Positions 23,456 to 35,317 of a stretch of 64,000 bases of DNA are shown one piece after another. The DNA lies in the NCBI RefSeq assembly GCF_000003195.3, contig NC_012878.2, positions 23,766,071 through 23,830,070 of the forward strand, given 5' to 3'. The notes under the pieces were generated by a model. The model was not told where the DNA came from and did no database searches. It worked only from the letters and a program-made list of their open reading frames with translations. The first letter of the stretch is position 1. Every line of letters starts with the position of its first letter. A program made the translations under genes and the position numbers. The stretch comes from Sorghum bicolor (Eukaryota > Streptophyta > Magnoliopsida > Poales > Poaceae).

Positions 23456-24502
23456 CTAAGTGAGTTTATCGCTCATGATTACAGGGAACTCTGGATTATT
23501 GTTTAGGAAAGCATAGGTAAGACCGGGTGGTAAATTTTTAAGCTCTATGGGAGGTCTAGGTGTTTCTGCAAACTCATCTAAGGGTTCAGGCTCAGAAGGT
23601 TCGTCTTCTTCTTCAGTGAAGAAAGGAGTTTCGTCTTCTAAGTCTGGTTCATCTAAAAGCTCTAGAGATGCAGCCTTTACTTCCTCCATAGGATCAGGCA
23701 AAAGATATGATTCGACCTTATTGTTTAAGGAGTGTGAAATTGTTATTGGGAATTTAAAGTTTTTTCCAAAAGAAATGTGTAGCTTTCCAGTATGACCTTC
23801 ATAAAGGAGTCTTCTAAAAGGTTGTCCTATCAACAGGTCGAAGTCCCATGTATCAAAGATATAGAAGTTCAAATGAACCATGGAGCCTTCTACCATAAGA
23901 GGTAGGACATTAATAATTCCAAGACTGGGGACTAACCGTCCCGAAGATTCCTTTATGACCTTTGTTGTGGGGGTTAAGACAAGATTTTTAAATAGTTTAA
24001 GTGCAAAAGATTCAGACATGATGTTGATCCCGACAACAGGATTATAGAGAGCATTAAATCGATCAGAATTATAAGCACAGCGTATAGTTATAGAGGGTGT
24101 GTCCAAACGGATCACATCAGAGGAAAGCTCTGATTCCTCCAACCATTCGCTACTCATGACTGAGATAAGCTCTCTCAATTGATATTCACTTGGCAAATAA
24201 ATGCTAAACTGACCGTTTTGGGGTTTGTCAATAGAATGGTAGTTTGAAATATTTCCAAAATCAGCAAAAAGATCGGATTCTATATCCTGCATGAAGTCCG
24301 GTGGTGGAATTTCTTCCTCTTGTGGCTCAGAACTTGGGATAGCTAAAGTAGATGAAGAATTTGGCAGAGTGTCTACTTTGGCTTCGTGGGTTTCATCATG
24401 AAGGGTATTATCCATCTCAGCTTCTAGGATTCTATCTAGGATCACTCTAGCTTCATCAGCAGGGATGCGAAAGAAAGAACCTCTAGACATTGTGTGAAGC
24501 AT
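23456..24502 (-). pseudogene. Gag C-terminus and degenerate retropepsin, element A
   Basis: A 348-codon segment, in frame with gag before it and RT after it. An acidic linker is followed by a retropepsin-like fold, with the second-half motif DFDLLIGQPFRRLL recognisable. The catalytic D-S/T-G is absent: the position reads YNPVVGINIMS (around 24017-24050). Element B has the same kind of substitution (YKPYVGINVIS). I see no CCHC zinc knuckle. An acidic region and the tail ELKNLPPGLTYAFL lead into RT. Ends at TAG 23458-23456. Confidence 0.85.
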
Positions 24503-24517
24503 TTGTTTGTGATTTTT

Positions 24518-25048
24518 CTAAAGACCTCGAAAAAAGTGAAATAAAAGAACAGGGTCTTCAAGATTAAGGTTTGGACCAGATTCTAAAAGATTAGAAAAAC
24601 GTTTCCAGGATTTTCCCAAAGTTTCATTATCTTTTTGTTTAAAAGATAGGACTTCGAGTCTAAGGTCGGCTATACGGTCAAGGGAATAGAAATCTAGACA
24701 AAATTTGGCTCGTAAAACTCCCCATTCACCTTGTTGTTGACTTACCTTCTTACTGTACCATTTTCTAGCTTCTCCCCTTAAAGAAAAAGGAAAAAGCTTC
24801 CAACGTAAAGTTTTATCAGAAATGCCTTCAATGCGAAGACAATCACATGTTTGCTCAAAATCTCTAATATGAAGGTAAGGGTTTTCGTCTTCCTTTCCCG
24901 AAAAAGATAGGTTTTGAATCATGGCAATCAACCTAGAACTTAACTTATACTGGGATGTTTGGATAGGCTGTGATGATTCCCATGGTAAAAGGTCAGTTGC
25001 TGAAGGGATTGCAGACTCATGGATCGATTTAGAATTTTGGTTTTCCAT
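24518..25048 (-). pseudogene. Gag N-terminal and central domain, element A
   Basis: I start at ATG 25048 because it opens MENQNSKSIHES, like related gags, and the upstream residues are leader. The retrotransposon gag domain is recognised from FSGKEDENPYLHIRDFEQTC, LRWKLFPFSLRGEARKWY and the DRIADLRLEVLSFKQ helix region. It ends at TAG 24520-24518 right after HFFRGL. The frame continues beyond in 24502-23456, so one nonsense codon separates the two. Confidence 0.88.
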
Positions 25049-25154
25049 AAGGTAAGAGTAAAGAAAATAAATAAAGAATATAAAAGATAAGAAAAGATAA
25101 AAGTATAGATACAAGCTAATAGTAAGACTCAGGTTATCTCAGCAACCGTCTTTC
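25049..25154 (-). other. Leader of element A
   Basis: About 100 nt between the PBS and the gag ATG, AT-rich. It is a short leader compared with many Ty3/gypsy elements. Confidence 0.6.
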
Positions 25155-25172
25155 TCCCCGGCAACGGCGCCA
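25155..25172 (-). other. Primer-binding site of A (tRNA-Asp)
   Basis: The minus strand reads TGGCGCCGTTGCCGGGGA, a perfect 18-nt complement of the plant tRNA-Asp 3' end, 8 nt from the 5' LTR. Confidence 0.93.
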
Positions 25173-25180
25173 GAAATGCT

Positions 25181-26414
25181 TGTTGATATTTGGGAACACA
25201 ATAAGGAATTGATCCGCAAGCGCACGGATATCGGTGAGCACTTCACCCGGGAAATTATCCAGAGTATCGTATTTATTTTTTTACCACTAGGACAAAGAGT
25301 GCATCTGACTAACCGGTCTATTACTACTAACCTTTAGGCACAAAGAATGTCTTTCGATGTGAGTGATAAATAGAGAAGACTGCAACCGTAGTCTCCTTCT
25401 AACCTTGGTAAGGATGATCTACTGTTCTAATGGGGAGGCTAACGGAATCTAGACACCACAAAAGATGTTCAACCCGCACCTATAAACCCTATCCTTCCTG
25501 CTAACGAGATGTGATCTACAAAGGTAACTCGGAATTGTCACGTTCCTCACTACTACCACGGTCCAGCTAGTCAGGGAATATCTATGAGTACCCCAGCCTA
25601 AACACCACGTTTACGCCAGCAATGATTACTCTAAACTCTACGCGAAGAGATTAAAGTAAACTCATAAACCATAAGAACAATAAAACAAGAACTTACTAGA
25701 ATTTAGAAGTCGAAATACTGAAGAATCCTAGGAGCAAGCTTCGGGTTAGGAGAACTTGATCCCGCAGGTACAAGCTTGGAGTAGACACCGACAGGCCGGG
25801 CTTCCTCCAATCTACACCTCCACTCTATCTCTCTCAATCTAGTAGAAACTAGAAGATCTATTTCTACCTTACATTGGTTGCTAAGCCTAAAAAAGAAATA
25901 TTAATTAGAGAAGAGGTTTTCCTTCGAGGGCACCCCTCAGTCTCTATGATAATTTCTTCATGTCTTCTCCAGGGGCCAGGGGGTCTCCTTATATAGTCCT
26001 TCCCTTCTATGTGTTTTTGGGTCGGTAGGCGGGGTGGTACTATGTTTTCCTTGATCCAATAGGTCGGTGGAATATCCCGTGCGAAGAGAGTCCCGAACTG
26101 CATCCAGCAGGGGGCGGGCGCCCAGGTCACCAGGGCGGGCGCCCTGGGCCTGGCCCCTTTCGGCCTCCGTCTTCTTCTCGTGGCTTCTGGAGTCTTCTAG
26201 ATGGTAGAAAATCGTGCGGTGCGTTGATATCTCTATGTAATCCCGACATGTGGGCCTTTCTTCCTTATTTCCTGATAACCCCCTGCAGAAACAGATAAAC
26301 AACAAAACTCGTGGAATTCTGTCAGATCAAACCCTAATTCTAGGTGTTGGTTGCATATTGGTCCTTTCTCTTGTTTATTTGATAATTAAAATTAATACTT
26401 AAGAACCGTCAACA
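25181..26414 (-). repeat. 5' LTR of element A
   Basis: 1,234 bp, same length as the 3' LTR. U5 motif GTGCGCTTGCGG lies at 25214-25225, the TATA box at 25989-25998, and two GGGCGCCC-type GC palindromes at about 26114-26145. Confidence 0.93.
25989..25998 (-). promoter_or_regulatory. TATA box of A 5' LTR
   Basis: ACTATATAAG on the minus strand, downstream of the doubled GC palindromes. Conserved at the same place in B. Confidence 0.6.
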
Positions 26415-26528
26415 GTTTGGTCCCACTGACGTTGGTCATTTCAATTCTCCTCATTGTGAGCAAGAGAGGTGTGGATGTAGTTTTGGAATGTCATTTGTTC
26501 ATTGTAATGCTGGTGGGTATAGAAGAAC
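26415..26528 (-). pseudogene. Interior of element G (right part): ORF1 fragment
   Basis: On the minus strand one frame reads a His/Gln/Asn-rich sequence (THQHYNEQMTFQNYIHTS) with a TGA after HNEEN. It continues in frame through A's insertion site into 16957-17043. At its 5' side it is cut by the LTR of H at 26529. This is the low-complexity tail of an Athila ORF1-like gene. Confidence 0.55.
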
Positions 26529-27974
26529 TGTTGGTATTTTTAGCATCACTTCATATTAAGTTTTCATCCCTAACATGATGCCAAAACCAAGGAGTAAAAT
26601 AATCTACACGCAATAACTCTAAATAGAATATATCCGCAAGCGCACAGATAATTCTCCCGTTGCAGCATTTCACCCAGGAAGTATTTCGAGTATCGTTGAT
26701 TTATTTTATGCCAAGAGGATAAAGCAGCATTCTATTTATTAGACTTAGGGATCTTATATGAACTAAGGAAATTATAATTATGTAAATCTATCTTAACCAA
26801 TAGTACTAATGCTTTAGCGATAACTAATCGATAAAATATGATAAATGATAAGTGATAACTGAGTAATGAAGTAAATGGTATTCCAGAGATAGAAAATAAA
26901 GACTCACTAATGTAGTAAGACAATCATGATATTCAAATAAATAAAAAAAACCTATGTAATTACTAATATAAAGTCTATAGCCTACGCCATGCTACACATT
27001 TTCATCTATAGTGTGTTAAACTCAGAAAACATCATAAGGAGCATCAACTAATGAGGATTTTAAGATGCAACCGTCACCTCCTTCACGACCCCGCTCTGCT
27101 AGTCCTACGTATGGGGGGTGGACTACAGAGGAACCAACACAGCTATCACTTACGCGGACTACCACACGACCTGGCACATCAGGGTGCCTCTGTAGGTACA
27201 CAAAATATCTAGACACCACGTCTACATAATGTGCACCACCTGTCTCACTTGAGTACTAAATTAGGCACTTTACGATCATATAACAATAATCATCATCAAC
27301 CACATCTATATCAAATATGCAACTAGAATAAACTAAGAACTAAATAAATAGCAATATATTGAAGTAGAGCAAAGTCATAATGAAATATAAGATAATATTA
27401 CTAATTTCTAGAAGACAGATCTGGAATCCCGAGCGGAGCGCCCGATCTCTACTTGAACCTCGCTAGATGCCTATACTAAGAACTTGAAGAACTAGAGCTC
27501 TACTTCTAATCTCTGGAAACCCTAACTTCTGACTACTCTTGACAAATGAAGCAGGAGGAATAAATTGAATCTGGGGTTGTCTTCTGGTGGAGTGCACACG
27601 CGCCGTTGGATCAAACCGACTTAACGAGTGGTCGAGATGGCTCCTCAAAGGCGGTGGAAGAAGCTTCCGGAAGGGGTGGGGCGAACCCTAACTGCAGGGG
27701 CTGGCCGACGCTAGGGTGGGGTCGGCCGGCCCCACCTTGCAGCCGTTCGCTCCCCCGTTGTGCCTGGTGTCTTCTGGAGTCTAACTTAATCCTCTAGTGT
27801 CGCCCTTTCGTCACGGATAAGTTTCATGGCCAATTAACACCTTAATCCTATTTTCGGTGCTTTCTGAAATAATCCCAAAAAATCACAGAATATGCAAAAC
27901 TCGTGGAAATTATCAGTTTAAACCTTATACTAGTGTGTATTCATGTTTTCCTTTGACGTTATCGGTCGTCAACA
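26529..27974 (-). repeat. 3' LTR of element H
   Basis: 1,446 bp, TGTTGACGACCG...AATACCAACA on the minus strand. U5 motif GTGCGCTTGCGG is at 26634-26645. Confidence 0.8.
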
Positions 27975-27990
27975 ATTCCCCCAAGCTAAG
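27975..27990 (-). other. 3' polypurine tract of element H
   Basis: The minus strand reads CTTAGCTTGGGGGAAT next to the LTR. Confidence 0.6.
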
Positions 27991-28988
27991 TCTTTGCTAG
28001 TCCCTTAGCAAATTTGACTTGAAATAATAATTCCAGGGTTCCTTATGTTTTAATTCTAAATGCTTGAGCATTAAAAAATTTCTCTTTGGATTATATTTCA
28101 TCTATCTATCTTTCAAACTTATTCTTATTCCTTTTGACGTGGGGCTCTTCAACTTTGATCAAATCTTAGGTGATTGAAAGATAGAATAAGCAAGCAAGCA
28201 CCGCATATATTTTATTCTTTGTTCTTGCCCCGCTCTAGAGGTTTTATTAATTTTGAAAACCATTAGAGTCTACTAATAAGACTGAAGTAAGCTATTAAGC
28301 TATACATCATGATTGAATGTGCTAGTGATTTAAATTTATATTTTCAAACTCTTATGCAATATTCTCTCTTTTCTGTCTTTTGAGAGATGTGCTAGTGTTT
28401 TTGCACCCATTGTTTTACTCTCTTTTTTAAATTTGGCACATACCTTTTTGGTATGGTATATTTTGGGCTCATACTTCTATGGTATGGCATCTTTTAATTT
28501 TATAGCCCACATTCTCTTTTAGACTTCTAAGAGATAATTTGTTGCATAGAGTAAAACCCATTTTTGTGCCTGTGGATTCAATCATGAATGTATAACAAAA
28601 TAGTCTAGTCAAATCTTATTAGCAAGATAAATTATAAATTGATTGGTTTAAATCTTGCAAAATGTCTGTAGCTTAGCTATCACTTAGAATAAAATATATA
28701 CTAGTTCAAACCTTTTTATATCATATCTGCCAATTACTTAGACTGAATTACAAGTTTTACGCTACCCACAGATATCCGTTCTCAGAATAAATTATCTAGG
28801 TAGATAAACTTCGTGTAATTCAAAGGAGAATTTTAAATTATAGTACTGAGTAATTGAGGTTTTTTTGAATAAATAGCAGAACCAAAACTAATTCTAATTA
28901 TTCTAATTTGATGATGAAAATTAAGTGTTGGAAAGTAAATACTGAAATAAATACTGAAGATAGAATATTTACAGTGGTAAAAGAGTGC
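27991..28988 (-). other. Non-coding 3' module of element H
   Basis: No gene. It shares with F, G, B and C the block at 28721-28770 (ACTTAGACTGAATTACAAG) and the AGGTGATTGAAAGATAGAA region near 28170. Confidence 0.55.
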
Positions 28989-29345
28989 TCACCTCGCGGG
29001 GGCTCTCCCCCAAGCTGAATGTTGCCGGGCCCAGAAATGTGGTGAAGGTGGTGGCTGGAATTCCATCTGCTCTATGAGGTACTCTAATCCGGTCTGCATG
29101 TGCTGCTGTCCCTCATGTAACTGCCTGAACTGCTGATTCGCTTGGTGCTGCCACTGCTCATGTCGGCGCAAGGAGTCGTTCATCGCCTGATGTCCCTGCT
29201 GAAGGTTAGTGAGATGCAAAGACATAGTAGGATAATTATTGACAGAAGCCCCGAACTGTTGTTCAGGAGGGCGCATGTATTCATCTGCAGGTGGTGCATG
29301 GAACGGGTATGGTCCACCAGTGGCATGGTCTGTATTTCCGCGCAC
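28989..29345 (-). pseudogene. C-terminal part of H ORF1 (His/Gln-rich)
   Basis: A 118-codon open segment rich in Gln and His (RRHEQWQHQANQQFRQLHEG). It is typical of the low-complexity, possibly coiled-coil tail of Athila ORF1 proteins, like G's tail. The internal polypurine tract is translated as the last codons (AWGRAPAR, stop). Upstream, 29346-30140 carries frameshifts and stops. Confidence 0.55.
28998..29024 (-). promoter_or_regulatory. Internal polypurine tract with hairpin, element H
   Basis: The minus strand reads ATTCAGCTTGGGGGAGAG then CCCCC. G5 (29007-29011) and C5 (28998-29002) pair across a 4-nt loop. It overlaps the end of ORF1. Confidence 0.55.
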
Positions 29346-30141
29346 AGAAAATGATGCACGGCCCCTCTAAAAATTTTGCCTAGTCTCATCTGGCTTCTGT
29401 GTGGGGAATGTTTCCCATCCTGTGGATGTAGATGGCTCTCCTTGCTCATTTGTGCCTTGGTCCTCCCATCCTTAGTGGGCGGACCATGGCTGATGTGGCT
29501 CATGTGACGTACCTGGGTCATCAAAGTTAGTGTAATAAAAATGAGCTACACCCGATGGTGTTGGGTCAGCCCCAGTGTAGACAGTTCTGGGCAGCCTGCT
29601 GATGCGCGCTGATGAACTCCTACCAATGTTAGCATTTTCTGTGAAAGTAAAACTGTTAACAGAATAAATTCACAGTTCTCGGTCAGGCAGCTCGTACTCA
29701 TTGCGGTATTTCTTTCATATCATGATTATTTTATTGTTTCGTCTTTTTAGCATATGAGCATGGAAGAAAAAATCATATCCAATAATTCTACGATCATCAA
29801 GAATAAATGTGAGCATGACTTTAGATAGTAATTCTAGACTTTCAGCTAGGCGTGTGATCCAAGAGGTTAAAGAAATGCTGCATTTTCTCATGGTAGGTAC
29901 AGTTTTCTAGTAGCTCAATATTAATTTACAGGTGATGTTTTTCTCTTTTTAATCATGATATATAGCAAATGCAGTTCATCCTAATAGTCTTCCACTCCTC
30001 TCTACGAAAGAAAGTGAAACCTAACCATTTAAGCATAAATCTTAGTGTGGGATGGTGGACTTCCTCAGTGGTATATTTTTGTGTGCGTTCGGGTTGCTTA
30101 GCAGTGATCTTCTACCAAAAGTCATCTTTAAAATCTTAGTG
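29346..30141 (-). pseudogene. Degenerate middle of H ORF1
   Basis: Minus-strand frames here are short and broken. The expected ORF1 middle cannot be read continuously, and frameshifts and stops are scattered. No other gene is visible. Confidence 0.4.
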
Positions 30142-30364
30142 CTACACTGATAGTTTTCCATGTAAGAGTAAAGGTCTGTTGAACATTCTAAAAGAAACAT
30201 TGTCATCATCAAAATCCAGGGAGCTAATAAATTCCATAGTGAGTAATTTGCTACCCTGTTCAGTAATTTCCCAAGCATCCTCCCATCCAATCATCCTAAA
30301 AATCAGCTCAAACTCGGAATCCATTCCGGTTTCATGGAGCAAGGTACTATCAAATATGGGTGTA
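30142..30364 (-). pseudogene. H ORF1 central part (Athila ORF1-like)
   Basis: The reading frame contains FDSTLLHETGMDSEFELIF and then IGWEDAWEITEQGSKLL, resembling the conserved core of plant Athila ORF1 (PF03078-type) proteins. Removing B and one target-site copy joins it in frame to 61424-61697 (EYTHI, then PIFDSTLLHE). It decays downstream. Confidence 0.6.
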
Positions 30365-31590
30365 TGTTGGGTATTTTAAACGCAAATAGAAAAATCCGCA
30401 AGCGCACGGATACCGATGTAGCTTTCATCTGGGAGTATTCCAGAGTATCGATTTTCCACAGGGAACGTGAGTGTACTAATTAAGAATCAAGATTGCCCAA
30501 GGATAACTATATAATTATTTTTGGTGGGAAGAGAGGAAGTTTCCTGAGAGTTCTCTAGTTGATCTAAGAATCAAGAATTACTTCAGAGATTATTTATATC
30601 GGGACATCAGAACACTAACCACAGAAAGAGATGAGAAGGGGGCTAGGAAGCTCTGACTACGGTCCTACAAACACCGATCCGAACAAGGTGGAATACGTCG
30701 ACCGTTAGGGCTGTCACTACCCTAGGGCTACCACAACAATCCGCAGGATTGGGTGCAATTCTAGGTAATTGCAAGACTAAACACCACGTCTAATCTATTA
30801 ATTACTACTCTAGCATTGCAAAGACGAGCACTTGATGCAAGCGGGAATCCAATAAATAACTTGAATGTAAATAAAAGTAATTAAAGAACTCAGGAATAAT
30901 GAATTGAAGAACCTGGAGAACGATTAAGAACGAACCAGTTGCTGCAAAAGTACAATGTTGAGGAAGATCCGACAGATCCGGCTCCTCCTCCGCTCTCCTC
31001 TTCTCTCTCCCTATTTTCTAGATTACAACTAGAACTAGAACTAGAGGAACTAGAACTAGAACTAGATGAACTAGAGGGATCCTCTCTACTTGGATGAATA
31101 ATTGAAACCCTAGCTTTGATTCTGTAAAAGAGGTATGTTCTCCAAGGGCCAGGGGTCCTGCTTATATAGTCTTTTCAGATGAATCTGGGCCGTCGGATCA
31201 AACCAACATTGATTGAATGGTTATCCTTGATCCTTTAGGTCGGTGGAGCATGATCCCCGAAGTGGACTCTGATTGGGCACCACAGGAGGGCGGGCGCCTT
31301 GGTCCCTAGGGCGGGCGCCCTGGGCCAGGCCCCGTTCTGCATCCGCTTCGTTCCCGTGGCTTCTGGAGTCTTCTAGATGGTAGAAAATTGCGCGGCACGT
31401 TAAAATCTCTATGTAATCCCGACATGTGGGCCTTTCTTCCATATTTCTCGATAACCCCCTGTAGAAATAGACAAACACCAAAACTCGTGGAATTCTGTCA
31501 GATGAAACCCTAAGTCTGGGTGTTGGTTAAATATAGGTTCTTTTCTATGATTAGTTGACGGTTAAATGTGACCATTAAGGACCGTCAACA
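30365..31590 (-). repeat. 3' LTR of element B
   Basis: 1,226 bp, TGTTGACGGTCC...ATACCCAACA on the minus strand. U5 motif at 30396-30407, TATA (ACTATATAAG) at 31161-31170, two GGCGCCC-type palindromes at 31289-31322. A short CTAGAA-type microsatellite lies at 31025-31075. Confidence 0.92.
31161..31170 (-). promoter_or_regulatory. TATA box of B 3' LTR
   Basis: ACTATATAAG on the minus strand. The same motif is at 60994-61003 in the 5' LTR. Confidence 0.55.
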
Positions 31591-31608
31591 AGCTCCCCCA
31601 AGCTTAAC
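31591..31608 (-). other. 3' polypurine tract of element B
   Basis: The minus strand reads GTTAAGCTTGGGGGAGCT next to the LTR. Confidence 0.65.
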
Positions 31609-32678
31609 CTTTGCTCATCCCTGAGCAAAGCTAAAATCAGCAAGAAAACAGGGGTTACTTGTATGCCTCTTCCTACAGGGTTTTTAAGTTATCACTAAGG
31701 TTTTAAGTGATTGAAAAACAGAACGATCAAGTCAAGCACTATGTCTCAAGTTCTTCTGTCTTACCTTTGTTCTGGAGTTTTTTTGTAAGTTTCCAAAATA
31801 AAACTTAGGCATTTGCCTTCTTCTCGAAAGATATATAAGTAGAGCTTTAAAAGTTTTAGCATACTTGCTTTGCATTTTGCTATGTCAATGCTCGGAGCAA
31901 GGGAGAGGGATGCCATACTCCTAGATCAAGACCTTTGACCTTTTTGAAAAGTTTGTCGTCTCTTACTGGCATATTGCTTATTAGAGGGACCATGGGCTAT
32001 TTTTTTTCTTTCTTTTTTTCAGTCTCTCTCTCTCTCTCTTTTTTCAAGTGGGCACCAAGTACCCCTAATTCTACTATCAGACACGTGTCCATTTTTTTCC
32101 ACTCTGGTGGGTATCTTTGTACCCCTAATTCTACTTCGGACACTTGTCCATTTTTGCCTCTCGTCTCACTTCTTTTTTTCGAATCAAATTTTTGCATAGT
32201 TCCATGCCTCTAACACAATAATACTTTGGAAGAGTGAATCTTTTATATTTTTTTAAAAAAGATCTTGATCTTTGGATCATGATAATTCTCTCAACCAAAC
32301 TACAAGAATTAACATTGGCTTGAGCAAAGCAAGTGTCCACAGTTTTAATATTCATATCTTATAAGACTCTATGTATTATGTCAAACAGGATCTCATCATT
32401 TTTTTAGGTTTTCAAAAGATAAAATCTCCAGAACTCTAGCGAAACTTGGAACAAGTTAAATAGTAGCTCAGACCTTCTCATGTCATGTTTGTCAATTACC
32501 TAGACTTGGATCAAACTTTCTTTTTATTTTATTTAAAACTTAGGATTATACAAAACTATTGTATATTACTCAAAAGAAAAACTTTGTTTGGTTTCATGGT
32601 TATGCATTTTTTTTATTTATTTATGAATACTAGTAAATAAAACCAAGAAAGAAAAGTAATACTTATCTAGATACACGT
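31609..32678 (-). other. Non-coding 3' module of element B
   Basis: No gene. It holds two CCCCTAATTCTACT strings, each followed by a palindrome (GACACGTGTC at 32080-32089 and GGACACTTGTCC at 32138-32149), a CT-rich run near 32020-32042, and the shared ACCTAGACTTGGATCAAAC block at 32479-32520. Confidence 0.6.
32080..32149 (-). promoter_or_regulatory. Paired palindromes in element B
   Basis: GACACGTGTC and GGACACTTGTCC, starts about 58 nt apart. The first contains a perfect G-box core CACGTG. Homologous to pairs in A and C. Confidence 0.5.
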
Positions 32679-32712
32679 GGGAGTGCCTCCCCCAAGCTGG
32701 ATGTTGATATAG
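32679..32712 (-). promoter_or_regulatory. Internal polypurine tract with hairpin, element B
   Basis: The minus strand contains CATCCAGCTTGGGGGAGGCA and then CTCCC. GGGAG (32679-32683) and CTCCC (32687-32691) can pair across 3 nt. Confidence 0.55.
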
Positions 32713-32841
32713 TCGTTCACTCTTGTGACCTGCATGCTCGGTCTCGGTCTTCTTAACCCTCAAAATCCTGCACAACCCAAATAGACAACAAAACTCGTGG
32801 AGCATGTTAAGGGTTAGCTAATTGTCTAGAGCTTATGAGAG

Positions 32842-34086
32842 CTTAATGTGAGAATTCTATGAAGTCAATCACATCAAGTTCCTCTACCATGTTGTTTTGT
32901 GGCTCAAGATAGATTTTCAAGCGTTGACCATTTACCTAAAAAGTGTTACCTATGTCGTCTTGGATGGCAATGCTCCATGAGTTGAAGTGTCAATAACCTT
33001 GTATGGTCCATCCAACTTACTTCGTAGCTTACCATGCCCAAAGAGCTTAACTCTTGAATTGAATAGTAGAACCTTATCTCCAGGCTTAAACTCCTTGTGC
33101 TTGATTCTCTTATCATGCCATCGTTTTGTTCTCTCTTTATAGATCCTTGAATTGTGGTAGGCTTTCTCTCTCCATTCTTCTAGCTCAGATAGTTGCATCC
33201 GACGATTCTCGCTAGCGAGGTGGAGATCCATGTTCCATTTCTTGAGTGCCCAATGATCCTTAAACTCTACTTCCACAGGCAAATGACAAGTTTTTCCATA
33301 TACAAGTTGATAAGGTGACATGCCTATGGGTGTTTTGAATGCAGTTATATCTGCCCAAAGTGCATCAGGAAGTTTGTCCTTCCACCCCTTACCCATCTCA
33401 TCTACGGTCTTTTGTAAAATACTTTTGATTTGTTTGTTAGATGTTTTGGCTTGACCGCTAGTCTGAGGATGGTATGGTGTTGCGACGTTGTGTCGAACTC
33501 CATGATCGGCTAGGTACTTTCGGAAGATTTTGTCGATGAAGTGGGAACCTCCATTGCTTATAACTATCCGGGGTATACCAAAGCGAGGAAAGATTACTTC
33601 ATGGAACATTCTCTTGGCATGTTTTGAATCAGCTAATGGACAAGGTAGGGCTTCTACCCATTTGGACACGTAGTCCACAGATACTAATGTATATTCGCAA
33701 TTCCCGAACATAGGGAATGGTCCCATGAAATCAATGCCCCATACATCGAAAAGTTCTACTTGAAGATTATTTGTGAGAGGCATTTCATTTCGTGAGTTGA
33801 TATTCCCATGCTTTTGACATCGGTGGCATCTCCTGACAAAGTCCTTTGTATCTTCATACATCGTTGGCCAGAAAAAGCCACTTTGCCAAATTTTAGCATG
33901 TGTCCGGAATGCTCCATAGTGTCCTCCATATGGCGAGGCATGGCATCTTTCCATAATTTGAGTAGCCTCAGCCATAGGAACACACCTTCTCAAGAGTCCA
34001 TCAGCGCAGACTCGGAAATGGCTCATCCCAATGGTGGAAACGACTATCATGAAGCAACTTCCTTTTGTTTGTACCAGGTGGGACAT
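32842..34086 (-). pseudogene. Integrase, element B (catalytically dead)
   Basis: Main open segment is 34086-32950. The zinc finger is intact (H49, H56, C87, C90 of this segment). The first catalytic Asp is D119 (WGIDFMGPF), but the second is Asn (N178, VISNGG) and the Glu is Lys (K214, SGQAKTSN). The D,D(35)E spacing remains. A frameshift near 32975 leads to a further stop, after which the tail VNGQRLKIYLEP can still be read to about 32842. The first about 20 residues of the segment are out of frame with real pol: a frameshift near 34020-34035 joins it to the segment ending WDEPF. Confidence 0.85.
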
Positions 34087-34453
34087 AGCCTTTTACTATA
34101 AAGTTTACGATGTCTGCGTACCATGGATCTGCATGTGTTATCTTAAGCAGGGTGTCATCCCTTAGGTAGTCATTTATGGGGAGCTCATCATGTGTTTCTT
34201 TATATTGAAGCCTAGACAAGTGGTCGGCTACGGAATTCTCAACTCCCTTCCTATCTCAGATTTCTATGTCAAAGTCTTGGAGTAGAAGAATCCATCGAAT
34301 TAGACGAGGCTTAGCATCTTTCTTAGTGAGGAGGTACTTGAGAGCAGCATGTTCTGAATAGATGATTATCTTTGCCCCCACTAAGTAAGATCTAAACTTG
34401 TCTATAGCAAAGACAACAGCCAAAAGCTCTTTTTCAGTTGTAGTGTAATTGAG
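34001..34453 (-). pseudogene. RNase H to linker, element B
   Basis: The frame continues from the RT segment through two stops (TAG 34456-34454 and one near 34250). It keeps [28 protein letters not shown] (Asp of the YTDH motif replaced by Glu) and ADHLSRLQYK, then the linker [10 protein letters not shown]. It is part of the same broken pol gene. Confidence 0.75.
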
Positions 34454-35299
34454 CTATGGTCCAGACAAGGTTTTGCTAGCGTAGGATATGGCACAATGTT
34501 TTTTATCCTTGGTTTGTCCTAAAATGGCACCAACCGCAAAATCGCTAGCATCACACATGATCTCAAAAGGAAGTTTCCAATCAGGTGGTTGGATAATCGG
34601 GGCTGAGATGAGTGCTTTCTTAAGAGTTTGAAAAGATTCATGACACTCATCACTAAAGATGAAAGGTGCGTCCTTAGCTAGGAGATTAGTTAGGGGTCTA
34701 GCAATTTGAGAGAAGTTCTTGATAAAGCGTCTATAGAACCCTACATGTCCCAAAAAGCTACGGATTCCTTTCACATTCGTGGGAGGTGGAAGTTTTCCAA
34801 TAACTTCAATCTTTGCTTTGTCCACCTCTATACCACGCTCGGACACTTTATGTCCTAGCACTATTCCTTCCTGAACCATAAAATGGCATTTCTCCCAGTT
34901 CAGGATTAAATGATTTTCTTCACATCGCTGCAAGACTCTATCTAAATTCCCCAAACAATGATCAAAGGTTTTGCCATAGACAGTAAAATCATCCATGAAA
35001 ACCTCCATGATTTTCTCAATAATGTCTGAGAAAATAGACATCATGCACCATTGGAAAGAAGCTGGAGCATTGCACAGTCCGAACGACATTCGTCGGTATG
35101 CATATGTTCCATACGGGCATGTAAAGGTAGTCTTTTCTTGGTCATCTGGGTGGATTGGGATTTGGTGATATCCAGAATAACCATCAATGAAACAAAAGAA
35201 AGAGTGGTTTGCAAGCCGTTCCAACATTTCATCAATGAAGGGTAACGGAAAGTGATCTTTCTTTGTAGCCTTGTTGAGTTTTCGATAGTCAATACACAT
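34454..35299 (-). pseudogene. Reverse transcriptase palm/thumb and RNase H start, element B
   Basis: A 281-codon segment with FIDGYSGYHQI (residues 37-47) and catalytic FMDD at 101-104, then [34 protein letters not shown] and RNase H CDASD. It is in frame with 35692-35318 through one TGA (35320-35318). It ends at TAG in place of the expected Gln codon. Confidence 0.9.
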
Positions 35300-35317
35300 A
35301 CGCCACCCAGTGACAAT

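Larger units (their letters stand above)
26529..30364 (-). mobile_element. Element H, 3' part (non-autonomous, ORF1-bearing)
   Basis: Minus-strand element inserted into G. The 3' LTR is 26529-27974, followed by a polypurine tract, a non-coding module, an internal tract and the 3' part of an Athila ORF1-like gene. B interrupts it at 30365, and it resumes at 61424. The target duplication of H cannot be checked because its other end is truncated. Confidence 0.75.

Noticed and set aside
25155..25172. tRNA-Asp gene
   Set aside because: Only the 18 nt of the 3' end match, at the PBS position next to an LTR. No cloverleaf is present.
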